From: Streptomyces sp. I6
GTDB taxonomy: Bacteria; Actinomycetota; Actinomycetes; Streptomycetales; Streptomycetaceae
Reading direction: 5' to 3'
Assembly: GCA_003725745.1 (NCBI GenBank)
Contig: RHDP01000001.1
Coordinates: forward strand, 310,001-374,000
DNA: 64,000 bases
Shown: positions 21,040 to 30,502 of the stretch, piece by piece
How the letters are laid out: each line of letters starts with the position of its first letter
Position numbering within the stretch: the first letter of the stretch is position 1
Notes under the pieces: generated by a model
The model's input: the letters and a program-made list of their open reading frames with translations, nothing else
The model's database searches: none
Told to the model about the DNA's origin: nothing
Made by a program: the position numbers and the translations under genes

Positions 21040-21163
21040 CAGGCGGACGGCGGCCCGGACCCGCTGCCCCGCTCGCGGCCGCGGCGGTTTCGGGCCGGGC
21101 GGTGCGCGAAGCGCACGGAGCGGGGCAGACGCGGACGCCGGCCCTCTTCTAGCCTCCCGGCCC

Positions 21164-21703
21164 ATGCGCATCACACACCTGACACGCCTCGGCCGGTCGG
21201 CCGCCCTCGCCACGGCCCTCGCCACGGCCCTCGTCTGCCTCGGCACGGCGCAGCCCGCCGCCGCCGACACACCGGACCTGGCCTTCACCGTCGACCAGCC
21301 GGTGACCACCCCCGGCTCGGCCGTGTCGCTGACGATGACCCTGACGAACAACCAGTCCACGGACATCTGGTTCGTGTACCAGTCGGTCCAGCCGACCTGG
21401 GCGACGACCCAGCGCAAGGACCTCAAGTACAGCTTCGTGTCCTGCACCGCCGAGGGCGCCGCGTGCTCGGGCACCGGTTCGACCGCGCTCGGCGTCAACT
21501 ACGAGATCCCGCTGGCCCCCGGCGCGTCCCGGACCGTCACGCTCACGTACCAGGTCGCCGCCGACTCCGGCTGCAACGGCACCATCGGCTTCTACTCGTA
21601 CCTGTACTACGAGTACGAGAACGGGCAGCGCAGCAAGGACGGCATCCACACCCTCCCGGAGACCCGGGTGGACTGCGCGCCCGCGGAGCCGGTCGACTCC
21701 TGA
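21164..21703 (+). CDS. Secreted protein with a beta-sandwich (DUF11-like) domain (179 aa)
   Basis: Has a Sec signal peptide ([24 protein letters not shown], split here at the Ala-rich cleavage region) and then a single domain of the kind seen in surface or secreted proteins: [18 protein letters not shown], then [19 protein letters not shown] and a second half with [14 protein letters not shown]. Four Cys residues could form two disulfides. There is no sortase motif and no TM helix after the signal peptide, so it is probably released. I cannot assign a function. It is alone on its transcript, followed by a strong hairpin. Confidence 0.8.
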   Translation: MRITHLTRLGRSAALATALATALVCLGTAQPAAADTPDLAFTVDQPVTTPGSAVSLTMTLTNNQSTDIWFVYQSVQPTWATTQRKDLKYSFVSCTAEGAACSGTGSTALGVNYEIPLAPGASRTVTLTYQVAADSGCNGTIGFYSYLYYEYENGQRSKDGIHTLPETRVDCAPAEPVDS

Positions 21704-21868
21704 CCGGCGGACACGGTGCCCCGGAAACCCGGAAACCCGAGAACCCGGATGACGGCAGCGCCGGAAGCGGGGGCATCTTGCCGGGCCTGCCCCGACCTCC
21801 GTGGGGCACCCCGGCCTCCCCGGAACACCCCGGCGGCCGCCGGCGCACCCGCGCCGGCGGCGGCCGCC

Positions 21869-21920
21869 GGTGGTCCGCGCATCCGGCGGGCGGCGGCGCC
21901 CGCCGGATGCGCGGACCACC
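21869..21920 (+). terminator. Perfect 23-bp hairpin downstream of the secreted-protein gene
   Basis: Arms 21869-21891 and 21898-21920 are exact inverted repeats around a 6-nt loop. It is placed about 165 nt after the stop codon. There is no T-tract, but the stem is strong enough to act as an intrinsic terminator in this GC range. It could also be a mobile-element remnant end, although I see no partner copy here. Confidence 0.65.
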
Positions 21921-22405
21921 TCCCGGCACCTCACAGGCGCACCGCCGGCACATTCCAGGCACCGGCACCGGCAGCACCACGAGCACCACGAGCACCATGA
22001 GCACCAGAAGAACGGGAAGCACCAGCAGCACCGCCAGCACCTTCCCGGCACCGCAGGCACTTCCGGCCTCCCGGCCGCTGCGGCACCCACGGCACCCACG
22101 GCACCGCCGGCATCACCGGCATCACCGGCGCTCCTGGCCGAAAACGCTCGTCCCCCTCACCCGGCGCCTTGTCCGTTCCCCCGGCCGCTGCGAGCGTCTG
22201 GCTCCGTACCCGCCGGGCTCCCCGACATACGGACCGCTCCCGCTCGGCTCGCAGGGCACCCGTACTTTTCCGTCAAGTTTCACCGTAGACGCACAGAACC
22301 CACACGCAGCCTCCACTATGTCTCGGGACAGGGCACAGCGGCACGGCGTTCCGGGGGGAGCCACCGCGCCGCTGTGCCGGGGGTCAGGGGGAGGGACACC
22401 ACCGC
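21921..22405. other. Non-coding stretch with triplet-periodic low complexity
   Basis: From about 21958 to 22130 the sequence is made of repeated CACCACGAG-, CACCAGCAG- and CACCCACGG-like triplets with near-perfect three-base periodicity. On the minus strand one frame gives a Gly-Ala-Pro-rich collagen-like string, and on the plus strand others give His/Glu or Ser/Thr strings; none has a credible start, end or ribosome-binding site. The part after 22130 leads to the deacetylase gene and has no obvious promoter consensus. Confidence 0.55.
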
Positions 22406-24562
22406 ATGAAGCGGATCCGCGTCCGGCGGACCTTACGCACGACCGCGCTCGCCGCGGGAGCACTCGCCATCGCGCTCGGCGGACTGCCGGCGTCGCCGGT
22501 ACGGGCGGCCGAACCGGCACCGAGAATCGACCTGAGGGTGCTCGTGGTCTCCGACGGGGGCCCGGCCACGGCCGCGATCGCCGCGGAACTCGACGGCGCG
22601 GGCACCCCGTACACCGTGGTCGACCTCGCGGACGCGGAGCGGCCCGTCATCGACGCCGCCTTCCTCGCGGACGAGATCGACGGCCGGCCCCGCGCGAAGT
22701 ACCAGGCCGTGGTGCTGCCCAACGACAATCCGTTCCCCGCCGGTTCACCGGAGATGGCCGCCCTGACGTCGTACGAGCGGACCTACGCGATCCCGCAGGT
22801 CGACGCGTACACCTACGCCCGGCCCCAGGCGGGCCTGGAGTACCCGGTGAACGGCGGGTACGCGGGGCCCGTGGACGGCATCACCGCGCAGGTGACCGCG
22901 GCCGGCAAGGCCGGGCCCTTCGGCTATCTCGACGGCGCCTTCACCTTCGAGGACAACGACCCTTCGGTGGACGAGAGCTGGGGCTTCCTGTCCAGGCCGC
23001 GGGCGGGCGCCGACTTCACCACCTACGTCGACGCCCCGCTCCCCGGAGGGACCGGCCGGGGCTCGCTCGTCGGGGAGTACCGGCACGACGGCCGCCGCGA
23101 ACTGGTGGTCACCTTCGTGGCCAACCAATACCAGCAGCAGTTCCGGCTGCTCGCCCGCGGGATCGTCGACTGGATGACGCAGGAGATCCGGCTGGGCACC
23201 TCACGCAACTGGTTCTCGGTCCACGTCGACGACGTCTTCGCGAGCGACGACCGCTGGGACACCGAGCTCAACTGCACACCGGGGGACGTCGACTGCCAGC
23301 CCGGCCAGGGCACACCGAACCCGATCCGGATGACACCCGGCGACGTCACGCGCGCGGTCGAGTGGTCGCGGTCCCGCAACTTCACCCTCGACCTCGCGTA
23401 CAACGGCGGCGGCAGCGTGGAGTACCGCGAGGAACACGGTGCCGACCCGCTGGCGGACCGGCTGACCGAGGAGCGCGAGGCGTTCCGCTGGATCAACCAC
23501 ACCTACGACCACCCCTATCTGGGCTGCGAGCAGGACGTCAGCGTCGTTCCCTGGAAGTGCGCCGTGAACGCGGACGGCGGCGTCCGCTACGTCGGACGGG
23601 ACGAGATATCCCGGCAGATCGCAGACAACCGGCAGTGGGCGGAGCGCGCGGGACTGCCGCTGGACAGCGGCGAGCTGGTCACCGGTGAGCACTCCGGGCT
23701 CAAGCTGCTGCCGCAGCAGCCCGAGGACAATCCGCACCTCGCCCCGGCGCTCGCGGACAACGGCATCGTCTGGCTCGCCTCGGACAACTCCCGCGACCCG
23801 GTGCAGCGCCGGGTCGGGCCGGCGCTCACCGTCTCGCGCCACCCGATGAACGTGTTCTACAACGCGGGCCGCGAGGCGGAGCAGGTCGACGAGTACAACT
23901 GGATCTACACCAGCCGGGCCCAGGGCGGCAGCGGCATCTGCGAGGACTCGGCCACGACCACCTGTCTCGACGCGCCGCTCGACCCCGCGACGGGCTACGC
24001 GGACCACATCGTCCCCCTCGAGGCGCGGATCGCCATGGGGCACGTCCTGGCCAACGACCCCCGTCCGCACTTCATCCACCAGTCGAACCTCGCCGAGGAC
24101 CGCATCGCGTACCCGGTCCTGGACCGGATCCTCGACCAGTACGCGGAGCTGTACGCGGACGACACCCCGCTGGTGAACCCCCGGATGAAGGAGGCCGGGG
24201 AGGAGCTGCGCGAACGGGCCGCGTGGGACGGCGCGGTGGAGGCCGGGCAGGTCACGGCGTACCGGATCGGCGACACGGTGACCGTCACGGCTCCACCCGG
24301 TACGGCGGTCCGCGCCACCATGCCGGCGGGCACCACCCGGGTACTCCAGGACGGCCCGGCGGCCTTCGGCGAGCCGTACGCCGGCACCGTCTCCGGCAGC
24401 GTGCCCTCCGGACCAGGCCAGGACGGCGTGACCCTGTCACTGCCGTCGGCCCCCGCGGCGGGAGCCCCGCCCTCCGGTCCCGCGCCGGCCACGGCCCCCG
24501 CTCCGGAAGGCCCCGTGCCGGCCGGCGCGGAACGGCCAGCGGCCCCCGGCGCCGAGCGCTGA
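22406..24562 (+). CDS. Secreted Agd3-like polysaccharide deacetylase, CE18 type (718 aa)
   Basis: Predicted extracellular deacetylase acting on an N-acetylhexosamine polymer. A Sec signal peptide precedes EPAPRIDLRVLVVSDGG. The first 250 residues are a non-catalytic beta-rich region as in Agd3. The deacetylase-like domain has HVDDVFASDDRW (about 271-282), NHTYDHPYLG (about 363) with its two metal-ligand-type His, then TGEHSGL, a HPMNVFYNAG, and PHFIHQSNLAED. This set is characteristic of the Agd3/CE18 group rather than ordinary NodB-type CE4 enzymes. The last 60 residues are Pro/Ala-rich and disordered. ATG at 22406 follows GGGGGAGGG. Downstream lie a PelF-type glycosyltransferase, a GH135-like and a GH114 gene, which supports a role in making a partly deacetylated galactosamine-type exopolysaccharide. 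The assignment to CE18 is by motif memory, not a search. Confidence 0.82.
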   Translation: MKRIRVRRTLRTTALAAGALAIALGGLPASPVRAAEPAPRIDLRVLVVSDGGPATAAIAAELDGAGTPYTVVDLADAERPVIDAAFLADEIDGRPRAKYQAVVLPNDNPFPAGSPEMAALTSYERTYAIPQVDAYTYARPQAGLEYPVNGGYAGPVDGITAQVTAAGKAGPFGYLDGAFTFEDNDPSVDESWGFLSRPRAGADFTTYVDAPLPGGTGRGSLVGEYRHDGRRELVVTFVANQYQQQFRLLARGIVDWMTQEIRLGTSRNWFSVHVDDVFASDDRWDTELNCTPGDVDCQPGQGTPNPIRMTPGDVTRAVEWSRSRNFTLDLAYNGGGSVEYREEHGADPLADRLTEEREAFRWINHTYDHPYLGCEQDVSVVPWKCAVNADGGVRYVGRDEISRQIADNRQWAERAGLPLDSGELVTGEHSGLKLLPQQPEDNPHLAPALADNGIVWLASDNSRDPVQRRVGPALTVSRHPMNVFYNAGREAEQVDEYNWIYTSRAQGGSGICEDSATTTCLDAPLDPATGYADHIVPLEARIAMGHVLANDPRPHFIHQSNLAEDRIAYPVLDRILDQYAELYADDTPLVNPRMKEAGEELRERAAWDGAVEAGQVTAYRIGDTVTVTAPPGTAVRATMPAGTTRVLQDGPAAFGEPYAGTVSGSVPSGPGQDGVTLSLPSAPAAGAPPSGPAPATAPAPEGPVPAGAERPAAPGAER

Positions 24563-24603
24563 CCCGAACACCACCCGGCCACACCAGCTCGCCCCGCGAG
24601 GGA

Positions 24604-24659
24604 GCGGGTTCCGGACGCCGCACGCCGTCACGACACCCGGCGGGGCGGCCGGAACCCGC
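24604..24659. terminator. Possible weak hairpin between deacetylase and glycosyltransferase genes
   Basis: GCGGGTTCCGG (24604-24614) and CCGGAACCCGC (24649-24659) are exact inverted repeats, but the loop is 34 nt. It may attenuate readthrough from the deacetylase gene into the next gene or be without function. Confidence 0.3.
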
Positions 24660-24694
24660 CGCAGACTCGCGCCCTCCTGTCGTGGAGCCCATCG

Positions 24695-26205
24695 ATGCAC
24701 GTATCGCCTCGTGCGCCGCGCCGAGACGCGGCTCGCGTCACCCTGCTCACCGAAGGCACCTACCCGCACAGTCACGGCGGAGTGAGCGTCTGGTGCGACC
24801 AGCTCGTCCGCGGCATGCCCGACATCGACTTCGACGTCATCGCGGTGACCGGCACCGGACGGGAGTCCGTCGCATGGGAGCTGCCCCCGCACGTCGCCGA
24901 GCCGGTCACGGTGCCCATGTGGGGCCCCGCACCGTCCGGTTCGCCACCGCGCGGACGGCGTGAACGCCGGTTGACGGCCGCGTACGAGCGGTTCCTCACG
25001 GCACTGGTCGACCCGGCCGCCGAGGACGGCTTCTCCCCCGCCCTGTACGAACTGGCGCACGTCGCCCGGGACGGGGCGCTCGGACCGGCACTGCGCGGTG
25101 ACCGCGCCCTGCGCGTCCTGACCGCCGTGTGGAACCGCCGCGGTCTGACCGTCCGCGAGGCGCGGCCCAGCCTCCATGACGCCGTCACCGCGACCGCACT
25201 GCTGGAGCACGCCCTGCGGCCGCTCGCGGCCCGGCCGCCGGAGCGCGGAGTGGCGCACGCCGTCAGCGGCGGTGTCGCGGTGCTGCCGGGGCTGGCCGCC
25301 CTCGAACTCCACGGGGTCCCGCTGCTGCTGACCGAGCACGGGGTCTATCTGCGCGAGCGCTATCTCGGCTACCGGACCGCTCCGTACCGCTGGCCGGTCA
25401 AGGCGCTGCTGCTCGGCTTCTTCCGGCTGCTGGCCGAGGAGAGCTACCGCCGGGCGGCCCTGATCACACCGGGCAACCGCTACAACCGGCTGTGGGAGGA
25501 GCAGGGCGGCGCCGACCCCCGCCTCATCCGCACCGTCTACAACGGAGTGGACCCGGCGGCCTTCCCGGCGGCCGGCCCGGAACCGGAGCGCCCGACGCTC
25601 AGCTGGGCCGGGCGCGTCGACCCCATCAAGGACCTGGAGACCCTGATCCGCGCGTTCGCCGAGGTCCGCGGGGCCCTTCCCGGGGCCGTCCTGCGGCTGT
25701 TCGGCGGCACACCGCGGGGCGGCGAGGCGTACCGGGAGCGCTGCGAGGCCCTCGCGGCGTCGCTCGGCCACGGCGACGCCGTCACCTTCGAGGGCCGGGT
25801 GGACGACATCAGGGACGCGTACGCCGCGGGCAACGTCGTGATGCTGTCCAGCATCAGCGAGGGGTTCCCCTTCACGCTGATCGAGGCCATGTCGTGCGGC
25901 AGGGCCACCGTCTCCACCGATGTCGGCGGCGTCCGGGAGGCGGTCGGCGACGCCGGGCTGGTCGTCCCGCCCCGCGATCCCGCGGCGATGGCGGCGGCCG
26001 CGCTGGAACTGCTGGCCGATCCCCCCGCCGGGCGGCGATGGGCGAGGCGGCGAGGCTGCGGGTGATCGAGCAGTTCACGCTCCGCCAGACCATCGACACC
26101 TTCCGCGCCATCTACCTGGAGCTGTCCGTGCGCGGGACCCGGCTCGCCGACCCCTGGGGCACCCCCCTGAGCGACGAGGCCGCCCTGGGGAGCGTGGCCG
26201 GATGA
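24695..26205 (+). CDS. PelF-type GT4 glycosyltransferase (frameshifted, about 503 aa)
   Basis: Cytoplasmic polymerising glycosyltransferase. The beginning LLTEGTYPHSHGGVSVWCDQ is the hallmark of PelF-family proteins, and a long insert in the N-terminal half (about residues 75-200) is also PelF-like. The GT4 donor domain shows NGVDPAAFP, LSWAGRVDPIKDLETLIRA and ISEGFPFTLIEAMSCG with its E-x7-E pair. The frame breaks near 26033-26037 (CGGCG); one more G gives RAMGEAARLRVIEQFTL and a stop at 26205. PelF of Pseudomonas uses UDP sugars, and the Aspergillus homolog Gtb3 makes galactosaminogalactan; by analogy this enzyme should polymerise GalNAc-type sugars. It overlaps the following membrane-protein gene (ATGA). 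Confidence 0.87.
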
Positions 26206-27580
26206 GCGGGCCGATGGCTCTCGAACCCGACGGCGGGCAGGGCGACACGCTGGCCCTGCGGCTCGCCGCCCCCGACACCACCCTGTCGCTGCGCCTGCCC
26301 CGGCAGCGAAGGGCGGCGGACGACCCGGTCGACGTCCTGGCCGCCGAACTCGCCGACCGCATCGGTCCCGCGGTGCATTCCTACGAGGTGGCGGCCCTGC
26401 TGGAGTCCCAGGGCCTGACGGGCGAGCAGATCCGGGAGCGCTACGGGCACCCCGGCCTGTTCTCACTCGCCGCCGACCTGTACCGGCGGGTGCCGCGCAG
26501 CTTCCCCGAGCCCCGCGCGGGCCGGACCCCTGGGCGCCGGACCATGTCCGGTGCGCCCTGCGCGGAGCGCTGTTCGCCCTGCCGGGGCTGGCCTACCTGC
26601 TCACCGGCGGGCTGTGGCACTCGCCCCGGGGGGTGTACGCCCTGGTGGCCGCGGGCCTGCTGTCCTGGGCGTGGGGGCAGGCGCTCAGCCATCGGGCGTA
26701 TCTGCGGCTGGCGGCGGGGCCGCGCGAGACGGGCCGGACGCTGCTCCTGGGTGCTCCCCCGGGCGCGCTGCTCGCCTCGGCGGCCGCTCTCGCGGTGGCC
26801 GGGCCGGGGCCCGCCGCCCTGTTCGGCGCGGGGCAGTCGCTGTACCTCGCGGCGGCCGGGGTGCTGCTGGTCCGTGGCCGGGAACGGCTGCTGCTCGGCA
26901 CGCTCGCCCCGCTGGCCGCGGGCGCGGCGGTGCTGCCGTGGTGGGACCCGGGTCCGCTGCCGCGGATCGCGCTGCCGGTGCTGACGGTGGTGCTGGCGGT
27001 CGCCGCCGCCGGGCGCGAGATCCGGCGGATGCTCGGCGCGCCCGCGGGGTGTGCCACCCGGCCGCCGCTGCCGGCCTCGGTGCCGTACGGGCTGTTCGGG
27101 CTGGCCGCGGGCACGCTGGTGGTGTCGGTGGGCCGGCACCAGCCCTGGGCCGTCGTCGTGCTGACCGTCAGCATGGGCCCCGCGGAATGGCTGCTGTACC
27201 GCTACCGGGGACTCTCGGTGGCGGCGCTGCGGGCCTCGGCGAACGAGGCGGGGTTCCGGCTGCGGTCGGCCCGGACGCTGGCGCTGTGTCTGGGCGGCTA
27301 TCTGGTGCCGCTCCTCCCGGCGGCGCTGCTCACCGGCGCCGAACCGGCTCCCCTGCTGGCCCTCGCCGCGCTGCTGTGGACCGCGCTGCTGCTCCAGGCG
27401 TTCGGCCTGGCCTGGTTCCCGGCCGTGGTGGCGCTCACGGCGGCCGCCGGGGTGGCCGCCGTGAGCCTGCTCGGCGGCCCACCCGGCACACCTTGGCCGC
27501 TGGTCTGCTGCGGCACCGCCGCAGGGGTGCTCGTCGTCGGCGCCCTGCGGTGCCTGGGCAGGCCCACCGCGCACTCCTGA
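26202..27580 (+). CDS. Multi-pass membrane protein in the PelG position (frameshifted, about 459 aa)
   Basis: The first 105 residues are soluble (DPVDVLAAELADRIGPAVHS, then LLESQGLTGEQIRERYGHPG) and are followed by about ten TM helices from GALFALPGLAYLL onward. The frame breaks near 26522-26523; one more C gives AGPDPWAPDHVRCALRG and continues to 27580. The start overlaps the PelF-like stop codon. I do not recognise a named family with certainty. Its position right after a PelF homolog and its topology suggest it does the job of PelG, the membrane partner that carries polymer across the membrane; the fungal Gtb3 also carries a membrane part. Arg/Tyr-rich cytoplasmic loops such as LLYRYRGLSVAALRASANEA fit an inside orientation. 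Confidence 0.7.
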
Positions 27581-27680
27581 CCCCGATGCCCGCCCGGCCG
27601 TGCCACCCGCGGCGACCGCCGCGCCGAAGCCCCGGCCCCGCGCCCCGCAGGCGGGCCCCGCCCACCACTCCCCGGCCCTT

Positions 27681-27732
27681 CCCGTCCACCGCTCCCGTCC
27701 ACCGCTCCCGTCCACCGCTCCCGTCCACCGCT
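27681..27732. repeat. 13-bp tandem repeat, four copies
   Basis: CCCGTCCACCGCT occurs at 27681, 27694, 27707 and 27720 with no mismatch in the 249-bp gap between the membrane protein and the epimerase/dehydratase gene. The surrounding stretch is C-rich, with no gene and no convincing promoter. Confidence 0.85.
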
Positions 27733-27828
27733 CCTCCCGGGCGACCACCGACCTGCCACCACCGACCCACCACCCCGCACCCACACCCACACCGATCCGT
27801 ACCGGAACCCGTCCGAAAGGAACACCAG

Positions 27829-28830
27829 TTGACATCCGGACCGCTTGCCGCCGTCACCGGAGCCGAGGGCTTCATCGGCTCCCATCTGACCGAGTCCCTC
27901 GTCGCCTCGGGACACCGGGTCCGCGCCATGGCGCAGTACAACTCCTTCTCCTCCTACGGCTGGCTGGAGACCCTCCCGCAGGACGTCCTCGACCAGGTCG
28001 AGATCGTGCTCGGCGACGTCCGCGACCCCGGCTCGGTACGCGCGCTCGCCGAAGGAGCCGACACCGTCTACCACCTGGCGGCGCTCATCGCGATCCCCTA
28101 CTCCTACCGCGCCCCGCACAGCTATGTGGACACCAACGTCACGGGCACGCTCAACGTGCTGGAGGCCGTACGGGCGCTGGGTACCCCGCGGCTGGTGCAC
28201 ACCTCCACCAGCGAGACGTACGGGACCGCGCAGACCGTGCCCATCACCGAGGACCACCCCATCAACACCCAGTCCCCGTACGCGGCCTCGAAGGCCGGCG
28301 GGGACCGGCTGGCGGACAGCTACCACGCGAGTTTCGGCACGCCCGTGGTCACCCTGCGGCCCTTCAACACCTTCGGCCCCCGCCAGTCGATGCGCGCCGT
28401 CATCCCGACCGTCATCGGGCAGATCGCCGCCGGGAAGCACACGATCACCCTCGGCGGACTCCGGCCCACACGTGACTTCACCTACGTCACGGACACGGCG
28501 GCGGCGTTCCTGGCCGTCGGCACGGCACCGGCCGAGGCGGTCGTGGGCCGCACCCTCAACGCCGGCACCGGCGGCGAGATCTCCATCGGGGACCTGGTGG
28601 GGCTGATCGGAAAGGTGATGGACACCGACCTGGACATCCGGGAGGACGAACAGCGCATCCGGCCCGCGGACTCCGAGGTGATGCGGCTGGTCGCGGACGC
28701 GACCCGGCTGCGGGAGGCGACCGGCTGGACTCCGGCACTCGACCTGGAACAGGGCCTGGCCAGGACGGTGGAGTTCTTCCGCGATCCCGCCAACCTCGCC
28801 CGCTACAAGACCGGCATCTACAACATCTGA
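27829..28830 (+). CDS. NAD-dependent nucleotide-sugar epimerase/dehydratase, extended SDR (333 aa)
   Basis: Acts on a nucleotide-activated sugar. The Rossmann motif is TGAEGFIGSHL (about residues 10-20) and the active site has TSTSETYG with YAASKAGGDRL (YxxxK near residue 155). The FNTFGPRQS and TRDFTYVTD segments are typical of UDP-sugar 4-epimerases and 4,6-dehydratases; the NSFSSYGWLE segment resembles the LegB-type dehydratase subgroup. I chose TTG at 27829 because AAAGGA lies upstream and the frame before it is low-complexity. In this locus it may provide UDP-GalNAc/UDP-Gal (Uge3-like role) or a modified amino sugar; the sequence alone does not settle which. Confidence 0.85.
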   Translation: MTSGPLAAVTGAEGFIGSHLTESLVASGHRVRAMAQYNSFSSYGWLETLPQDVLDQVEIVLGDVRDPGSVRALAEGADTVYHLAALIAIPYSYRAPHSYVDTNVTGTLNVLEAVRALGTPRLVHTSTSETYGTAQTVPITEDHPINTQSPYAASKAGGDRLADSYHASFGTPVVTLRPFNTFGPRQSMRAVIPTVIGQIAAGKHTITLGGLRPTRDFTYVTDTAAAFLAVGTAPAEAVVGRTLNAGTGGEISIGDLVGLIGKVMDTDLDIREDEQRIRPADSEVMRLVADATRLREATGWTPALDLEQGLARTVEFFRDPANLARYKTGIYNI

Positions 28831-28870
28831 ACCGGCGGACCACCGACCACCGCACTCACAGGGGGCTACC

Positions 28871-29584
28871 GTGCACGCAGTGATTCTCGCCGGAGGCAAG
28901 GGCATCCGGCTGCGCCCGTACACCACCGCGCTGCCCAAGCCGCTCGTCCCGATCGGCGACCGGCACGCGATCCTGGAGATCGTGCTGCGCCAGCTGGCGG
29001 CGAGCGGCTTCACCAGCTGCACCATCGCCGTCGGGCATCTCGGCCACATCATCCGCGCCTACGTCGGCAGCGGTTCACGATGGGGGCTGAGCATCGACTA
29101 CGCGACCGAGGAGAACCCGCTGGGAACCATGGGGCCCCTGCTGACGATGCGGGACCGGCTGCCGGAGTCGTTCCTGGTGATGAACGGGGACATCCTCACC
29201 GACCTCGACTTCGCCGACGTGCTGGGCCGGCACCGGGCAAGCGGTTCGGCGCTGACCATCGCCACATACGCCCGGAAGGTGCACATCGACTTCGGGGTGC
29301 TCACCACGGACGCCGGGAAGGTGGTCGGCTTCGCCGAGAAGCCGTCCATGGACTACCGCGTCTCGATGGGCGTGTACGGGCTGTCCCGGGACACGCTCGA
29401 CGGCTACACCGCCGGGCTGCCGCTCGGCTTCGACGAACTCGTGCTCGACCTGCTGAAGGCCGGGAACCCGCCGCAGGCCTACGAGTTCGACGGCTACTGG
29501 CTGGACATCGGCCGGCCGGACGACTACGACCGGGCCAACGCCGAGTTCACCACGCACCAGTCACTGCTGCTCAAGGGAGCCTGA
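28871..29584 (+). CDS. Sugar-nucleotide nucleotidyltransferase (237 aa)
   Basis: Makes an NDP-sugar from a sugar-1-phosphate. It starts GTG at 28871, with AVILAGGKGIRLRPYTTALP as the nucleotide-binding loop, PKPLVPIGD, and VMNGDILTDLDF as the metal-binding region. The C-terminal SYWLDIGRP-like segment reads YWLDIGRPDDYDRA. Length matches the single-domain RmlA/GCD1-type proteins without a hexapeptide tail. It lies in the same operon as two SDR enzymes, so it may feed them. The base and sugar specificity cannot be read. Confidence 0.88.
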   Translation: MHAVILAGGKGIRLRPYTTALPKPLVPIGDRHAILEIVLRQLAASGFTSCTIAVGHLGHIIRAYVGSGSRWGLSIDYATEENPLGTMGPLLTMRDRLPESFLVMNGDILTDLDFADVLGRHRASGSALTIATYARKVHIDFGVLTTDAGKVVGFAEKPSMDYRVSMGVYGLSRDTLDGYTAGLPLGFDELVLDLLKAGNPPQAYEFDGYWLDIGRPDDYDRANAEFTTHQSLLLKGA

Positions 29585-29591
29585 ACACGCC

Positions 29592-30502
29592 ATGCGCATC
29601 CTCGTCCTGGGCCACACCGGGTACCTGGGCCGCCATGTCGCCGCACAGCTCAGCACGCTGGGGAGCGTGCGGCTGTTCGGCGGCGGCCGGTCCCCGGACG
29701 CCGACCTCCGGGTGGACCTCGCCACCGCCGACACGGGTCGGCTGGCCGAGAACCTCTCGGACCTCTCCCCCGACGCGGTGGTCAACTGCGCGGGGTCGCT
29801 CGGCGCCGACCCGGTGACCGATGCCGAGGTCAACGCGCGCGGCCCGGCCGTGCTCTGCGCGGCGCTGCGCCGGGCCGCACCGACGGCCCGGCTGGTGCAC
29901 CTCGGTTCGGCCGCCGAGTACGGGTCGTGCGAGCCCGGCGTACCGGTGACGGAGGACGCGCCGACCCGGCCGGCGACCTCGTACGGCGCCACCAAGCTCG
30001 CCGGGACCGTGGCCGTCGCCTCGTCGGGCCTCGACGCGGTCGTGCTGCGCGTGGGCAACCCGGTCGGCCCGGGGGCCGCACCGATGAGCCTGCCGGGCGG
30101 CACCGCCCTGCGGCTGCACCGGGCAGGCCGGGACCAAGACGCGGTCGTGCGCTTCGGCGACCTCTCCGCCCATCGCGACTTCGTCGACGTACGGGACCTG
30201 GCCCGGGCGGTCGCGGCGGCGACCGCGGCCGGGCCGCTGCCGCGGATCCTCAACATCGGCGGCGGCCGGGCGGTTCCCATCCGGGAGCTGGTGCGGGGAC
30301 TGGTGGCCGTGGCGGGGTTCCGCGGCCGGATCGAGGAGGCCGGCGTCGGGTCGTCCCGCTCCGCGGGCGTGGCCTGGCAATGCTCGGACATCACGGCCGC
30401 GCGGGACGCGCTGGGCTGGGAGCCGCGGTTCACCCTCGCGGACTCCCTCGCCGCGCTGTGGGCGTCGACCGGTGCCCCGGGAAGGCGGACCCGGTGGCAT
30501 GA
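29592..30502 (+). CDS. NAD-dependent epimerase/reductase family protein (frameshift near 3' end, about 303 aa)
   Basis: Extended SDR fold with VLGHTGYLGRHVA at the N-terminus and SYGATKLAGTVA holding the YxxxK motif; HLGSAAEYG precedes it. It most resembles nucleotide-sugar epimerases or 4-reductases such as RmlD/GalE relatives. The frame stays open for over 1 kb past its natural end. A missing G in the GGG of 30479-30481 explains this: one more base gives APGKADPVA and a stop at 30500-30502 overlapping the next start (ATGA), as in the rest of the operon. Substrate unknown. Confidence 0.8.

Noticed and set aside
21931..22125. Collagen-like or His-rich small proteins in the triplet-repeat stretch
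   Set aside because: No ribosome-binding site, no plausible start, and all frames of such a repeat give low-complexity strings.
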